From: Capsicum annuum
Lineage: Eukaryota > Streptophyta > Magnoliopsida > Solanales > Solanaceae
Reading direction: 5' to 3'
NCBI RefSeq assembly: GCF_002878395.1
Contig: NC_061117.1
Coordinates: forward strand, 225,392,994-225,456,993
DNA length: 64,000 bases
Shown: piece after piece, positions 11,601 to 24,400 of the stretch
Layout of the letters: every line of letters starts with the position of its first letter
Numbering within the stretch: the stretch's first letter is position 1
Notes under the pieces: generated by a model
Database searches by the model: none
What the model was told of the DNA's origin: nothing
The model's input: only the letters and a program-made list of their open reading frames with translations
Position numbers and translations under genes: made by a program

Positions 11601-14600
11601 ATTCCCAACCTCCCTAGCATGCCCCGGTCAATTTTGGCCCACAGCACGCTCGAACTCCGAGCCCACCCCCAAAATCGTGGGCTATGGCACACCAATTTGG
11701 CTCGAAAATGCCCCGTACACGCCGTTTTACCCGTTTGTCCACTCAAATAGCCATGAAAATTTAAACGGATCACACTGGAATGATCTCCAACCTCCCTAGC
11801 AAACTTGGATAAATTTTTGGCACACAGCATACCCAGACCCCGAGCCCACCCCCGATACTGTGGGCTATAACACACCGATTTAGCCTGAAAATGCCCCGTT
11901 GAAGCCGTTTCGCTCGTTCGTCTACCAAAATAGCCATAAAAATTTAAAAAGACTATACTGGGATGATCCCCAACCTCTTTGGCATGCCTCGGTTGATTTT
12001 TGGCCTACAGAATGCCTGAACCCCGAGCCCACCCCAAAAATCGTGGACAATAGCACACCTATTTAGCCCGAAAATGCCCTGTTCGCGTTGTTTTGCTAGT
12101 TTGAACTTCCAAATGGCCACAAAAATTTAAACAAACCATATTGGGATGATCCCCAACCTCCCTGACATGCTCTAATTGATTTTCGGCCCACATCTCGCTC
12201 GGATCTTGGGTGCACCCCCAAAATCGTGGGCTGTAGCACATTGATTTGGCCCGAAAAAGCCCCGTTTGTGCCGTTTTGCCCATTTGTCCACCCAAATGGC
12301 CATGAAAATTTAAACGGACAATATTGGGACGATCCCCAACCTCCCTGGAACGCCCAGGTCAAGTTTTTCCCACAGCACGCTTGGATCCCAGGCCCACTCC
12401 TGAAATCTTGGGCTATAGAACATCGATTTGGCTCGAAAATACCCCGTTCGCACTGTTTCGCCCATTTATCCACTCAAATGGCCACAAAAATTTAAATGGA
12501 CCACACTGGGATGATCCCCAACCTCCCTGACATGGCTCAATCAATTTTTGACCCACAACACGCCTGGACCCCGGGACCACCCTCGAAAATGTGGGCTATA
12601 GCACACTGATTTGGCCTAAAAATGCCCCGTTCATGCTGTTTTACCCATTTGTCTACCCAAATGGCCACAAAAATTTAATTGGATCACACTGGGACGATCC
12701 CAACCTCCCTTGTCCCGATTAATTTTTAGCCCACAGCACGCCCAACCCCGAGCCCACCCATAAAATCGTGGGCTATAGCACACCGATTTGGCTTGAAAAT
12801 TTCCTGTTCATGCTATTTTTCCTGTTTATCCTCCCAAATGGCCACAAATATTAAAACAAACCACACTGGGACGATCCCCAACCTCCCTATCACGCCCCGA
12901 TTGATTTTTTGCCAATACCACGCCCAGATTGTGGGCCCTACCCTGAAACCATGGGCTATAGCACACCGATTTAGCCCAAAAATTTTGTTCACCAAAATGG
13001 CCACCAAAATTTAAATGGATAATGCTGGGATGATGCCCAACCTCCCTGGCATTCCCCAATCAATTTTTGGCCCACAGCACACTCGAACCCCGAGCCCACC
13101 CCCAAAATCGTGGGCTATAGCACACCAATTTGGCTCAAAAGTGCCTAGTTCGCACCGTTTCGCCCCTTTGTCCACCCAAATGGCCATGAAAATTAAAACG
13201 GACCACACTAGAATGATCCCCAACCTCACTGGCTTGCCCCGATTGATTTTTGGCCCACAGTACGCCCGGACCCTGGTCCCACCCCCAAAACCGTGGGCTA
13301 TAGCACCCTGATTTGGCTTGAAAATGCCATGTTTGCTCCATTTTGCTCGTTTGTCCACCCAAATGGCCACTAATATTTAAACGGACCATACTGGGATGAT
13401 TCCCAACCTCCCTGGCATGCCCCAGTTGATTTTCGGCCCACAACACGCCCGAACCCATGATCCACCCCCAAAACCGTAGGCTATAACACAATGATTTGGT
13501 CTAAAAATGCACCATTCGCGTCGTTTCGCCCGTTTATCCACCAAAATAGCCACGAAAATTTAAACGGACCACACTGGGATATCTCCAAGCTCCCTAGCAT
13601 GCCTCGATCAATTTTTAGCCCATAGCACGCCCAGACCCCAAGCCCACCCCCGAGACCATGGGCAATAGCATACAGATTTGGCCTGAAAACACCCCATTTG
13701 TGCCATTTCACCCGTTTGCCCACCTAAATAGCCACGAATATTAAAAAGAACCACACTGGGACGATCCTCAACCTCCCTGTACGTCCCAGTGGATTTTTGG
13801 CCCACAGCACACCCCGGGCCCACCCCTAAACCGTAGGCTATAGCACACCAATTTAGCCCAAAAATATGCCCCGTATGTGCCATTTCGTCCGTTAGTTCAG
13901 CCAAATGGCATCAAAAATTTAAACGGACCACACTAGAATAATCCCAAACCTCCCTGGCATACCTCGTCAATTTTTGGCCTACAGCACGCCCGAACCCCGG
14001 GCCCACCCTCAAAACCGCGGGCTATAGCACACCGATTTGACTGAAAAAAGCCCCGTTCGTGCTGTTTCGCCCATTTGTCCACCCAAATGGTCACGAAAAT
14101 TTAAATGGATCATACTGGGATGATCCCCAATTTCTCGAGCACTCCCCGGGTAATTTTCAGCCTACAGCACCCCCGGACCCGGGCCCACCCCCAAAATTAT
14201 GGGCTATAGTACAACAATTTGGCCTAAAAATGCCCCGTTCACACCGTTTCGCCCATTTATCTACCCAAATGGTCACAAAAATCAAAATGAACCACACTGA
14301 GATGATCCCCAACCTCCCTGGCATGACCCGGTTAATTTTCTGCCCACAGTACGCCAGGACCCCTGGCCCACCCCTAAAATCGTAGGCTATATCACAAAGA
14401 TTAGGCCCTAAAATGCCCCGTTCATGCCGTTTCAGCTGTTTGTCCACCCAAATAACCACGAAAATATAAACGGACCACACCGGGATAAACCCTAACCTCC
14501 CTGGTATGTCCCAATCAATTTTTGTCCCACAACATGCTCATACCCTGGGTCCACCCCTAAAACCATGGTCTATAGCGCACCGATTTCAGTCGAAAATGTC

Positions 14601-15900
14601 TCATTCGTGCTATTTTGCTATTTTGTTCACCCAAATGGCCACAAAATTTTAAATGAACCACACTGAGATGATCCCCAACCTCCTTGGCATGCCCCAATCA
14701 ATTTTCAGCCCACATCATGCTCAGACCCTGGGCCCACCCCAGAAAACGAGAGCTATAGCACACCGATTTGGCCTAAAAATGCCCCGTTCGTATCGTTTTG
14801 CCGTTTATCCATCCAAATGGCCACAAAAATTTAAACAGACCACACTGGGACGATCCTCAACCTCCCTAGCATGCCCCGGTCAATTTATGACCCACAGCAC
14901 GCTCAGACCCCATAGCCCACCCCTGAAACCGTGGTCTATAGCACACCAATTTAGCTCGAAAATGCCCAGTTTACGCCGTTTTGCCCGTTTGTCTACTTAA
15001 ATGGCCGCGAAAATATAAACGAACCACACTGGGATGATCCCCAACCTCACTGGAATGCCCCGATAGATTTTCAGCCCACAGCACGCCCGGACCCCGAGCC
15101 CACCACCAAAACCATGGGCTATAGCACATCAATTTATGTCAAAAATGCACCGTTCATGTCGTTTTGCCCGTTTGTCCACCCAAATGGCCACAAAAATTTA
15201 AACGGACCACACTTGAACAATACCCTACTCCCTAACACGCCCCGGTCGATTTTCGGCCATAACACGCCGGACCCCTATCGCGACCCTAAAACCGTGGGTT
15301 ATAGCTCATCGATTTGGCTCGAAAATGCCCCGTTCACGTCGTTTTGCCCGTTTGTCCACCCAAATGGCGTAGAAAATTTAAACGGACCACATTGGGACGA
15401 TCCCAACCTCCCTGGCATGCCCCGATTAATTTTGGCCCACAGCACACTTGAACCCCGAGCCCACCCACAAAATAGTGGGCTGTTTCGCCCGTTTGTCCAC
15501 TCAAATGGCCACTAAAATTTAAACGGACCACACTGGGATGATCCCCAACCTTCCTAGCATGCCCCGATAAATTTTTGGCACACAGCACACCCGGAACCTG
15601 GGCCCACCCCTGAAACCGTGGGCTATAGCACACCGATTTGGCCTAAAAATTCCTTGTTTACGCCGTTTTGCCTGTTTGTCCACCCAAATAGTCATGAAAA
15701 TTTAAACGGACTACACTAGGATGATCCCCAACCTCTTTGCATACCTCAATCGATTTTTGGCCCACAGCGCACCCGAACCCCGGGCCCACCCCAAAAATCG
15801 TGGGCAATAGCACATCGATTTGGCCCAAAAATGCCCTGTTCACGTTGTTTCGCCAATTTGAACTTCCAAATGGCAACAAAAATTTAAACGAATGATACTG
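8700..15900 (+). repeat. Higher-order repeat, about 20-21 monomers (3.6-3.8 kb)
   Basis: Rare monomer variants recur at a spacing of about 3.6-3.8 kb. ATCAAGTTTT with GAAATCTTxGG occurs near 8725-8780 and again near 12358-12410. CCCCGGGTxATTTT occurs near 10353 and 14142. The AAAATCAAAACGAACC form with a TTTTCTGCCCA variant occurs near 10668-10730 and 14280-14345. TTGAACTTCCAAATGG occurs at 12101 and 15858. The order of variants is the same in both copies. Boundaries are approximate and come from comparison by eye. Confidence 0.65.
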
Positions 15901-17743
15901 GGACGATATCCAACCTCCCTGACATGCTTCGATCAATTTTTGGCCTACAGCACGCCCGGATCTTAGGCGTACCCCAATACCCTGGTCTATAGCACACCGA
16001 TTTGGCCCAAAAACACCCCATTCGCATCGTTTCGCCTGTTTGTCCACCCAATTGGCCACGAAAATTGAAACTGACCACACTGGGATAATTCCCAACCTCC
16101 CTAGAATACCCCGGTCGATTTTCGATCCACAACACGCCCTGACCCCTGGCCCACCCCCCAAAAACGTGGGTTATAGCATACCAATTTGGCCCAAAAATGC
16201 TCCATTTTCACCATTTCACCCGTTTGTCCACCCAAATGGCCACAAAAATTTAAATGGACCCCATTGGGACTATCCCCAACCTCACTGGCATATCCCGATC
16301 AATTTTTGGCCCATAGCATGCTCGGACCCCATGCCCACCCCCAAAACCATGGGCTATAGCACACTGATTTAGCCCTAAAATGCCCCGTTCATGCTGTTCT
16401 ACCCATTTGTCCACCTAAATGGCCACAAAAATTAAAACGAACCATACTGGGACAATCCCCAACCTCCTTGGCATGCCCCAGTCAATTTTTGGCCCACAGC
16501 ACGCCCGAACCCCGGGACCAGCCCAGAAACCGTGGGCAATAGCCATTGAATTGGCCTAAAAATACCCTATTTGCGTCATTTTGCCCGTTTATCCACCCTA
16601 ATGGCCACGAAAATTTAAACGAACCACACTAGGACGATCCCTAACCCCCTTGGCATTCCTCAGTCGATTTTCAGCCCACAGCATGCCCGAACCCCGGGAC
16701 CACCCCCAAAACTGTGGGCTATAACACAACGATTTGGCCGAAAAATGCCCAGTTCACACCGTTTCATCCGTTTGTCCAGCCAAATGGCCATGAAAATTTA
16801 AATGAACCACACTGGGATGATCCTCAACTTTCCTGGCATACCCCAATTAATTTTTGGCCCACAGCAAGCTCGGACCCTGGGCCCACCCCCAAAAACGTGG
16901 GCTATAGCACACCGATTTAGCCCAAAAATGCCTTGTTCACACCGTTTCACCCGTTTGTCCACCCAAATGACTAAAAAATTTTAAACAAACCACACTAGGA
17001 CGATCCCAAACCTCCCTGGCATGCCCCAATCGATTTTTGGCCTACCACACGCCCGGATCCCTGGCCCATCCCCAAAATCGTAGGCTATAGCACATTGATT
17101 TGGCCTAAAAAAGCACCATTCGTGCTGTTTCTCCTGTTGTCCCACCTAAATGGCTACAAAAATTTAAACAGACCACACTGGGACAATCCCCAACCTCCCT
17201 GGCATACCCTGATTGATTTTTGGCCCACAATATATCCGAACCCCATGACCACCCCCAAAACCGTTGGCTATGCACACCGATTTAGCTCGAAAACACCCCA
17301 TTCGTACTGTTTCACCTGTTTATCCACCCTAATAGCCACGAAAATTTAAACGGACCACACTAGGATGATCCCCAACCTCTCTGGCATGACCCGATCAATT
17401 TTTGGCCCACACCACGCCTTTACCTCGAGCCCACCCCCAAAATCGTAGGGTATAGTACACCGATTTGTCCCAAAAATTCCCCGTGCATGCCGTTTCACCC
17501 GTTTGTCCACCTAAATGGCCACAAAAATTAAAATTAACCATACTGAGACGATCCCCCACCTCTCCGGTATACCCCGATCGATTTTCGACCCACAACACAT
17601 AAGGACCCTGGGCCCACCCCCAAAATCATGGGCAGTATCATACTGATTTGGCCCAAAAATGACCTATTTGTGCCATTTCGGCCGTTTGTTCACCCAAACG
17701 GCCACAAAAAGTTAAACAAACCATACCAGGAGGATCCCCAACC

Positions 17744-17748
17744 TCCTT
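17744..17748. repeat. Target-site duplication TCCTT (left)
   Basis: TCCTT before the LTR start TGATGC is repeated directly after the LTR end at 18431-18435. Removing the insert and one copy restores a normal satellite monomer. Confidence 0.88.
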
Positions 17749-18430
17749 TGATGCTAAACTCCCCAAGAACACAACAACATAAACACCAAAATCAGTTCAC
17801 TAGTTCAAGAACTATGGACCCTTTTGATGACTTCTCTCGGATTTGCAAGAAGAACAAGTAGGGAAGTGATATCAAGAGTAAAACATGCTAAAACAGCAAC
17901 AACACTTGAGGAACAACATGCAATAACAACAACACACAGTTACAAGATAAGAACACAAACGAATTACACTAGATATAGACAAACGATTACAAGAAAGTAA
18001 AGATAGATAGATAGACAAAAGGATGGTATAGTATTAACAACCCAAAAGCGTATTCCACTTTTGGACCTTTAATATCACACAGAACCTAAACCTATCTTTT
18101 ACGTGACCTCAAGGGAACCGAAATTCCCAAGCAATCTCCGTTTCTAAGCAAATGATCAACACAAGGATTCCACCTTGCTAAAGACTCTCAAAGAGGCTAA
18201 AAAATATATTCTCCAAAAATCCCCCAAAAATGACCTAATGAGGATCTATTTATACCTAGGTTAACTTATTACAAATGACTAAAAAACCCTTGCAAAGGGC
18301 GGATGAACGGTGAACATTTTTGGAGCTTGTGGGACTTGTTCTCTACACTCAAAGCTTGTTCCTTGGATGGGCAGCCCCCTAAGCTCAAGTCTTAACGTAT
18401 TGGACCCCGATCATGAACGTACCCATATCA
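17749..18430 (-). mobile_element. Solo LTR (682 bp) inserted in the satellite
   Basis: The insert begins TGATGC and ends ATATCA, giving TG...CA ends with the 4-bp inverted repeat TGAT/ATCA. A perfect 5-bp duplication flanks it, as expected of LTR-retrotransposon integration. There is no internal region, primer-binding site or coding sequence, so this is a solo LTR left by recombination between two LTRs. On the minus strand it carries a TATA box (TATAAATAG at 18254-18246) about 176 bp from its 5' end, which sets the likely orientation. A plus-strand frame entering it from the satellite (17628-17861) is not a gene. A Ty3/gypsy origin is likely but not proven. Confidence 0.9.
18246..18254 (-). 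promoter_or_regulatory. LTR TATA box
   Basis: The minus-strand string TATAAATAG lies inside the 682-bp solo LTR at a normal distance from the LTR 5' end. It would have placed the element's transcription start about 30 bp downstream, near 18215-18225. Confidence 0.55.
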
Positions 18431-18435
18431 TCCTT
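18431..18435. repeat. Target-site duplication TCCTT (right)
   Basis: Second copy of the duplication at the solo LTR. The satellite monomer resumes in phase with GGCATGCTC. Confidence 0.88.
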
Positions 18436-21400
18436 GGCATGCTCTGGTCGATTTTTGGCCCACAGCATGACCGTACCCCGAGCCCACCCCCAAAATCGTG
18501 GGCTATAGCACACCAATTTGGCCCAAAAATACCTCGTTCGTGCCATTTTACTGTTTTATCCACCTAAATGGCCACAAAAATTTAAACGAACCACACTGAG
18601 ATGATCCCCAACCTCCCAGGCATGTCTCGATCGATTTTCAGCTGACAGCATGCCCGAACCTCGGGACCACCCCTGAAACTGTGGGATATAGCACACTGAT
18701 TTTGCCTGAAAATGCTCCATTCGTGCCGGTTCGCCTGTTTGTCCACCCAAATGACCACAAAAATTCAAACGGACCATTTTGGGATGATTTCTAACCTCCC
18801 TGGCACACCATAATAAATGTTCAGCCCACAGTACACCCAGACCCCAAGCCCAACCCTGAAACCGTGGGCTATAACACACCAATTTAGCCCGAAAATGCCC
18901 CGTTCATGCCGTTTCACCCGTTTGTCTATCCAAATAGCCACAAAAATTTAAACGGACCACACTGGGATGATCCTCAACCCTCTGTCAGGCCTCGATTAAT
19001 TTTCGGCCCACAGCACGCCTGGACCCGAGGCCCTTCCCCGAAACTGTGGTCTATAGCACATCGATTTGGCTCGAAAATGCCTCGTCCGCGCCATTTTGCC
19101 CATTTGTCCACCCAAATGGCCACGAAAATTTAAACGGACCACACTAGGATGATCCTCAACCTCCCGAGCATGCTCAGATCAATTTTTGGCCCACAGCATG
19201 CCCTGACCCCTGGCCGAACCCCAAAACCATAGGCTATAGCACACAGATTTGGCCCAAAAATACCTCTTTTGCTTTGTTTCGCTCGTTTGTCTACAAAAAT
19301 GGCCAAGAAAATTTAAACGGACCCCACTGGGAGGATCCCCAACCTCCCTGGCACACCTCGATCAATTTTAAGCCTACAATACGCCCGAACCTCAAGATCA
19401 CCCCCAAAATGTAGGCTATAGCACACCGATTTGGCCCGAAAATGCCCCGTTTATGCTGTTTCGCCTGTTTGTCCACTCAAATGGCCACAAAAATTTAAAC
19501 GAACCATACTGAGACCATCCCCAACCTCCTTAGAATGCCTCGGTCAATTTTTGGCCCACAGCATGCTCGGACCCCAGGACCACCCCCAAAACCGTGGGCT
19601 ATAACCCATTGATTTTGCATAAAAATGCCCCGTTCACGTCGTTTTGCCCGTTTGTCCACCCTAATGGCTACAAAAATTTAAATAGATCACAGTAGGATGA
19701 TCCCCAACTTCCTAGGAATGCCCTAGTCGATTTTCGGCCCACAGCACGCCCGAACCCCGGGATCACACCTAAAACTGTGGGCTACACACCGATTTGGCCC
19801 AAAAATGCCCTGTTTGCGTCGTTTCTTTCGTTTGTCCACCCAAATAGCCATAAAAATTTAAACGGAACACACTGGAACAATCCCAAACCTCACTGGCATG
19901 CCCCGATCGATTTTTATCCCACAGCACGCCCTGGCCCACCCCCAAAATCGTGGGCTACAGCACATTGATTTGGCCCTAAAATGCCCTGTACGGGCCATTT
20001 CTCCCGTTTGTCTAACCAAACAGCCACAAAAATATAAACATAAAACACTAGGACAATCCCCAATTTCCCTGGCACATCCCGGATGATTTTTGGCCCACAG
20101 GCCGCCTGAACCCAGGCCCACCCCAAAACCGTGGATTATAGGACACCGATTTAGCCCAAAAATGCCCCATTCATGCCATTTCTCTCATTTGTACACCCAA
20201 ATGGCTATGAAAATTTAAACAGACCACACCGGGAGGATCCCCAACCTCCCCGACATGCCCCGGTCGATTTTTTGTCCACAGTACGCCTGGACCCTAGGCC
20301 CATCCCTGAAATCGTAGGCTATAGCACACCGATTTAGCCCGAAAATGCCTCGTTCGTGCTGTTTCTCTATTTTGTCCACCCATATGGCCATAAAATTTTA
20401 AACGGACCACACTGGGACGATCCTGAACCTCCCTGGCACACCCCAATCAATTTTCATCCCATAGCCCACCGGGACCCCGAGCCTACCCCTAAAATCGTGG
20501 ACAATAGCACACCATTTAGCCCGAATCCATTTGCGTCGTTGCACCCATTTGTACACTCAAATGGCCACATAAATTTAAACGGACCACACTGGGACGATCC
20601 CCAACCTTCCTGACAGGACCCAATCGATTTATGGCCCACAGCACGCCCGAACCCCGGGCCCACCCCCGACACCGTGGGCTATAGCACACTTATATGGCCC
20701 AAAAAAGTCCCGTTTGTGCCGTTTTACCCGTTTGTCTATCCTAATGGCCACAAAAATTTAAACAGACCATACTGGGACGATCCCCACCCTCCCTAGCATT
20801 CCTTGTTTGATTTTTGGCCTACAGCACGCCCCGACCTAGGGCCTACCAAAAAAATCGTGGGCTATAGTACATCGATTTGGCCCAAAAATGCCTCGTTTAT
20901 GCCATTTCGCCCGTTTCTCCATCCAAATGGCCACGAAAATTTAAACGGACCACAGTAGGACAATCCCCAACCTCCCTAGCATGCTCCGGTTAATTTTTGG
21001 CCCATAACACACTCGGACCCCAGGTCTACCCCCAATACCGTGGGATATAGCACAACGATTTGGCCCGAATATGCCCCGTTCGTGCTATTTTGCTCGTTTG
21101 TCCACCCAAATGGCCACGAAAATTTAAACAAACCATACTGGGATGATCCCCAACCTCCCTGGCATGCTCCGATTGATTTTTGGCCCACAGCACGCTCGTA
21201 CCCCAGGCCCACCACCAATATCGTGGGCTATGGCACACCAATTTGCCCCAAAAATGCCTCGTTCATGCTGTTTCGCCCGTTTGTCCACCCTAATAGCCAC
21301 AAAAATTTAAATGGACCACACTAGGATGATCCCCAACCTCCCTGGCATGCCCCGATCAATTTTTAGCCCATAGCACGCCCGAACCCTGGGCCCACCCCCT

Positions 21401-21499
21401 AAATCGTGGGCTATAGCACATCAATTTAGCTCGAAAATGCCCCGTTCGCACCGTTTTGCCAGTTTGTCCACCCAAATATCCATAAAAATTTAAACATAC

Positions 21500-24400
21500 A
21501 TTACTGGGATGATCCCCAACCCCCTGGCATGCCTATGTCGATTTTACATCCCACATCACGCCTGGGCCACAGACCCACCACCGTAACCGTGGGTTATAGC
21601 ACACTGATTTTGCCTAAAAATGTCCCGTTCGCGTCGTTTCACCCGTTTATCTACCCAAATGGCCACAAAAATTTAAACGGACCACACTGGGATAATCCCA
21701 ACCTCCCTGGTATGCCCTGGTCGATTTTTGGCCCACAGCACACCCGAACCCTAGGCCCACCCCTAAACCGTATGTTATAGCACACCGATTTAGCCCAAAA
21801 ATACCCCTTTCGCACCGTTTCGCCCATTTGTCCACCCAAATAGCCACGAAAGTTTAAATGGATTATACTGGGATGATCCTCAACCCCCCAGCATGCCCCG
21901 ATTAATTTTTGGCCCATATTACGCTTGAACCTGGGCCAACCCCCAAAACGGTGGGCTATAGCTCACCGATTTAGCCCGAAAATGCCCTGTTCGTGCTGTT
22001 TCACCTATTTGTCTAACCAAATGGCCACACAAATTTAAACAGACCACACTGGGATGATCCCTAACCTCCTTGGCATTCCTCGGTCGATTTTTGACCCATA
22101 GAACGCCCGAACCCCTGGCCCACCCCTGAAATTGTGAGCTATAGAATATCGATTTAGCCTGAAAATGCCCCGTTCATGCCGATTTGCACGTTTGTCCATC
22201 CAAATAGCCCTGAAAATTTAAATGGACCACACTAGAATGATCCCAACCTCCCTGGCATACCCCGATCGATTTTTGGCTCACAGCACGCCCGGAACCTAGA
22301 AGCACCCCCGACCCCGTGGGCTATAGCGCACTGATTTGGCCAGAAAATGCCCCATTCGCGCTGTTTTACCCGCTTGTCCGCCCAAATAGACACAAAAATT
22401 TAAACGGACTATGCTGGGACAATCCCCAACCTCCCTGGCATGCCCTAGTCAATTTTCGGCCCACTGCATGCTCGGACCCTAGGCACAGCCCCAAAACTGT
22501 GTGTTATAGCACATCGATTTGGCCCAAAAATGCCCTATTCGTGCTGTTTCGCCCGTTTGTCCATCCAAATGATCACATAACTTTAAACAGACTACACTGG
22601 GATTATCTCCAACCTCCTTGGCGCACCTCAGTCGATTTTTGGCCCTTATCATGCACAGACCACAGCCCACTCCCAAAACTGTGAGCTATTGCATACCGAT
22701 TTAGCCCAAAAATGCCCCGTTCTCGCTGTTTCGCCTATTTGTCCACCCAAATGGCAATGAAAATTTAAACAGACCATACTGGGATGATCCCCAACCTAAC
22801 TAGCACGCCCCAGTCAGTTTTTGGCCCACAGCACGCCCGGACCCTGGGCCCAGCCTTGAAACCATGAGCTATAGCACACCGATTTGGCCCGAAAATGCCC
22901 CATTCATGCCATTTGGGCCGTTTGTCCATCCAAATGGCCACAAAAATTTAAATGGACCACACTGGAATGATCCCAACCTCCCTAGCATGCCCCGGTCAAT
23001 TTTTGACCCACAACACACCTGGAGCCTAGGCCCACCCCTAAAACCGTTGGCACACCGATTTAGCCTGAAAATGCCATGTTCGCGCCGTTTCGCCCATTTG
23101 TCCACCCAAATAGCCACAAAAATTTAAACGAACCACACTGGGATTATCCTCGACCACCCTGGCATACCTCGATCAATTTTTGGCCTACAGCACGCTCAAA
23201 CCTCGGGCCCACCCCCAAAATCATGGGCTATAGCACACCAATTTGGCACAAAAATGCCCTGTTCACGCCATTTCTCCCGTTTGTCCACCCAACTAATAAC
23301 AAAAATTTAAACGGGCCACACTGGGATGTTACCCAACCTCCCAGGTAGGCCCTGGTCAATTTTCGGCCCACAGCATGCCAAGACCCTGGGCCCATCCCCA
23401 AAACTGTGGGCTACAACACACCGATTTGGCCTGAAAATGCCCCGTTCGTGCAGTTTTATCCGTTTGTCTACCCAAATGGGCATGAAAATTTAAATGGACC
23501 GTCACTGGAATGACTCCCAACCTTCCTCGCATGCCTCAGTCTATTTTTGGCCAATAGTACCCCCAGACCCATGGCCCACCCCTAAAATTGTGGGCTCTAG
23601 CATACCGATTTGGCCCAAAAATGCTTCGTTTGCACTGTTTTGCTCGTTTGACCACCCAAATGGACACAAAAATTTAAACGGAACATACAGGGACGATCCC
23701 CAATCTCCCTGGCATGCCCTGGTCAATTTTCAGCCTATATCACACCCAAACCCCAGGCCCACCCCCAAAACTGTGGGCTATAACACACCGATTTGGCCCC
23801 AAAATGCCCCGTTCGTGCCGTTTCACCCATGTGTCCACCCAAATGGCCACGAAAATTTAAACAGACCACACTGGATGATCCCCAACCTTCCTGGCATACC
23901 TCAATCAATTTTTGGCCCACAGCTCGCCCGGACCTTTTGCCCACCTCTGAAAATGTGACCTATAACCCACCGATATGGCCTAAAAATGTCCCGTTCGTGC
24001 CGTTCCGCTCATTTGTCAGCCCAAATGGCCACGAAAATTTAAACGGACCATACTATGATGATCCCCAGCGTCCCTGGCATGGCCCGATCAATCTTTACCC
24101 CGCATCACACCTGAACCCTGAGCCTACCCCCTAAACTGTGGGATATAGAACATCGATTTAGCCTAAAAATGCCCCGTACGCACCATTTTGCCTGTTTCTC
24201 CACCCAAATAGCCACAGAAATTTAAACGTATCATACTGGGATCATCTCCAACCTCTCTAGCATGGCTTTGTCGATTTTAGGGCCCACATCATGCTCGGGT
24301 CCCAGACCCACCCACAAAACCGTGGGTTATAGAACACCGATTTAGCCCAAAAATGCCCCATTTGCGCCGTTTTACCCGTTTATCCACCAAAATGGCCACG

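Larger units (their letters stand above)
4185..17748 (+). repeat. 183-bp satellite array, block 1 (about 74 monomers)
   Basis: Head-to-tail tandem monomers of about 183 bp. Landmarks in order within one unit: TGGGATGATCCCCAACCTCC, CATGCCCCGATCGATTTTTG, CCCACAGCACGCCCGGACC, CGTGGGCTATAGCACACCG, ATTTGGCCCGAAAATGCCCC, GTTTGTCCACCCAAATGGCC, AAAAATTTAAACGGACCACA. The period is 183 bp between GGAT at 13017 and GGAC at 13200. Monomers are diverged, mostly by C/T and G/A changes, and some are shortened (near 6400, 9315, 12985 and 15480). The array is GC-richer than the flanks. Open frames in all six frames arise because 183 is divisible by three; I see no gene. The block starts directly against LINE sequence at 4184 and runs uninterrupted to the LTR insertion. 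Confidence 0.97.

Noticed and set aside
4185..17748. CRISPR-like array of regularly spaced repeats
   Set aside because: There are no unique spacers: the whole 183-bp unit repeats and the setting is eukaryotic.
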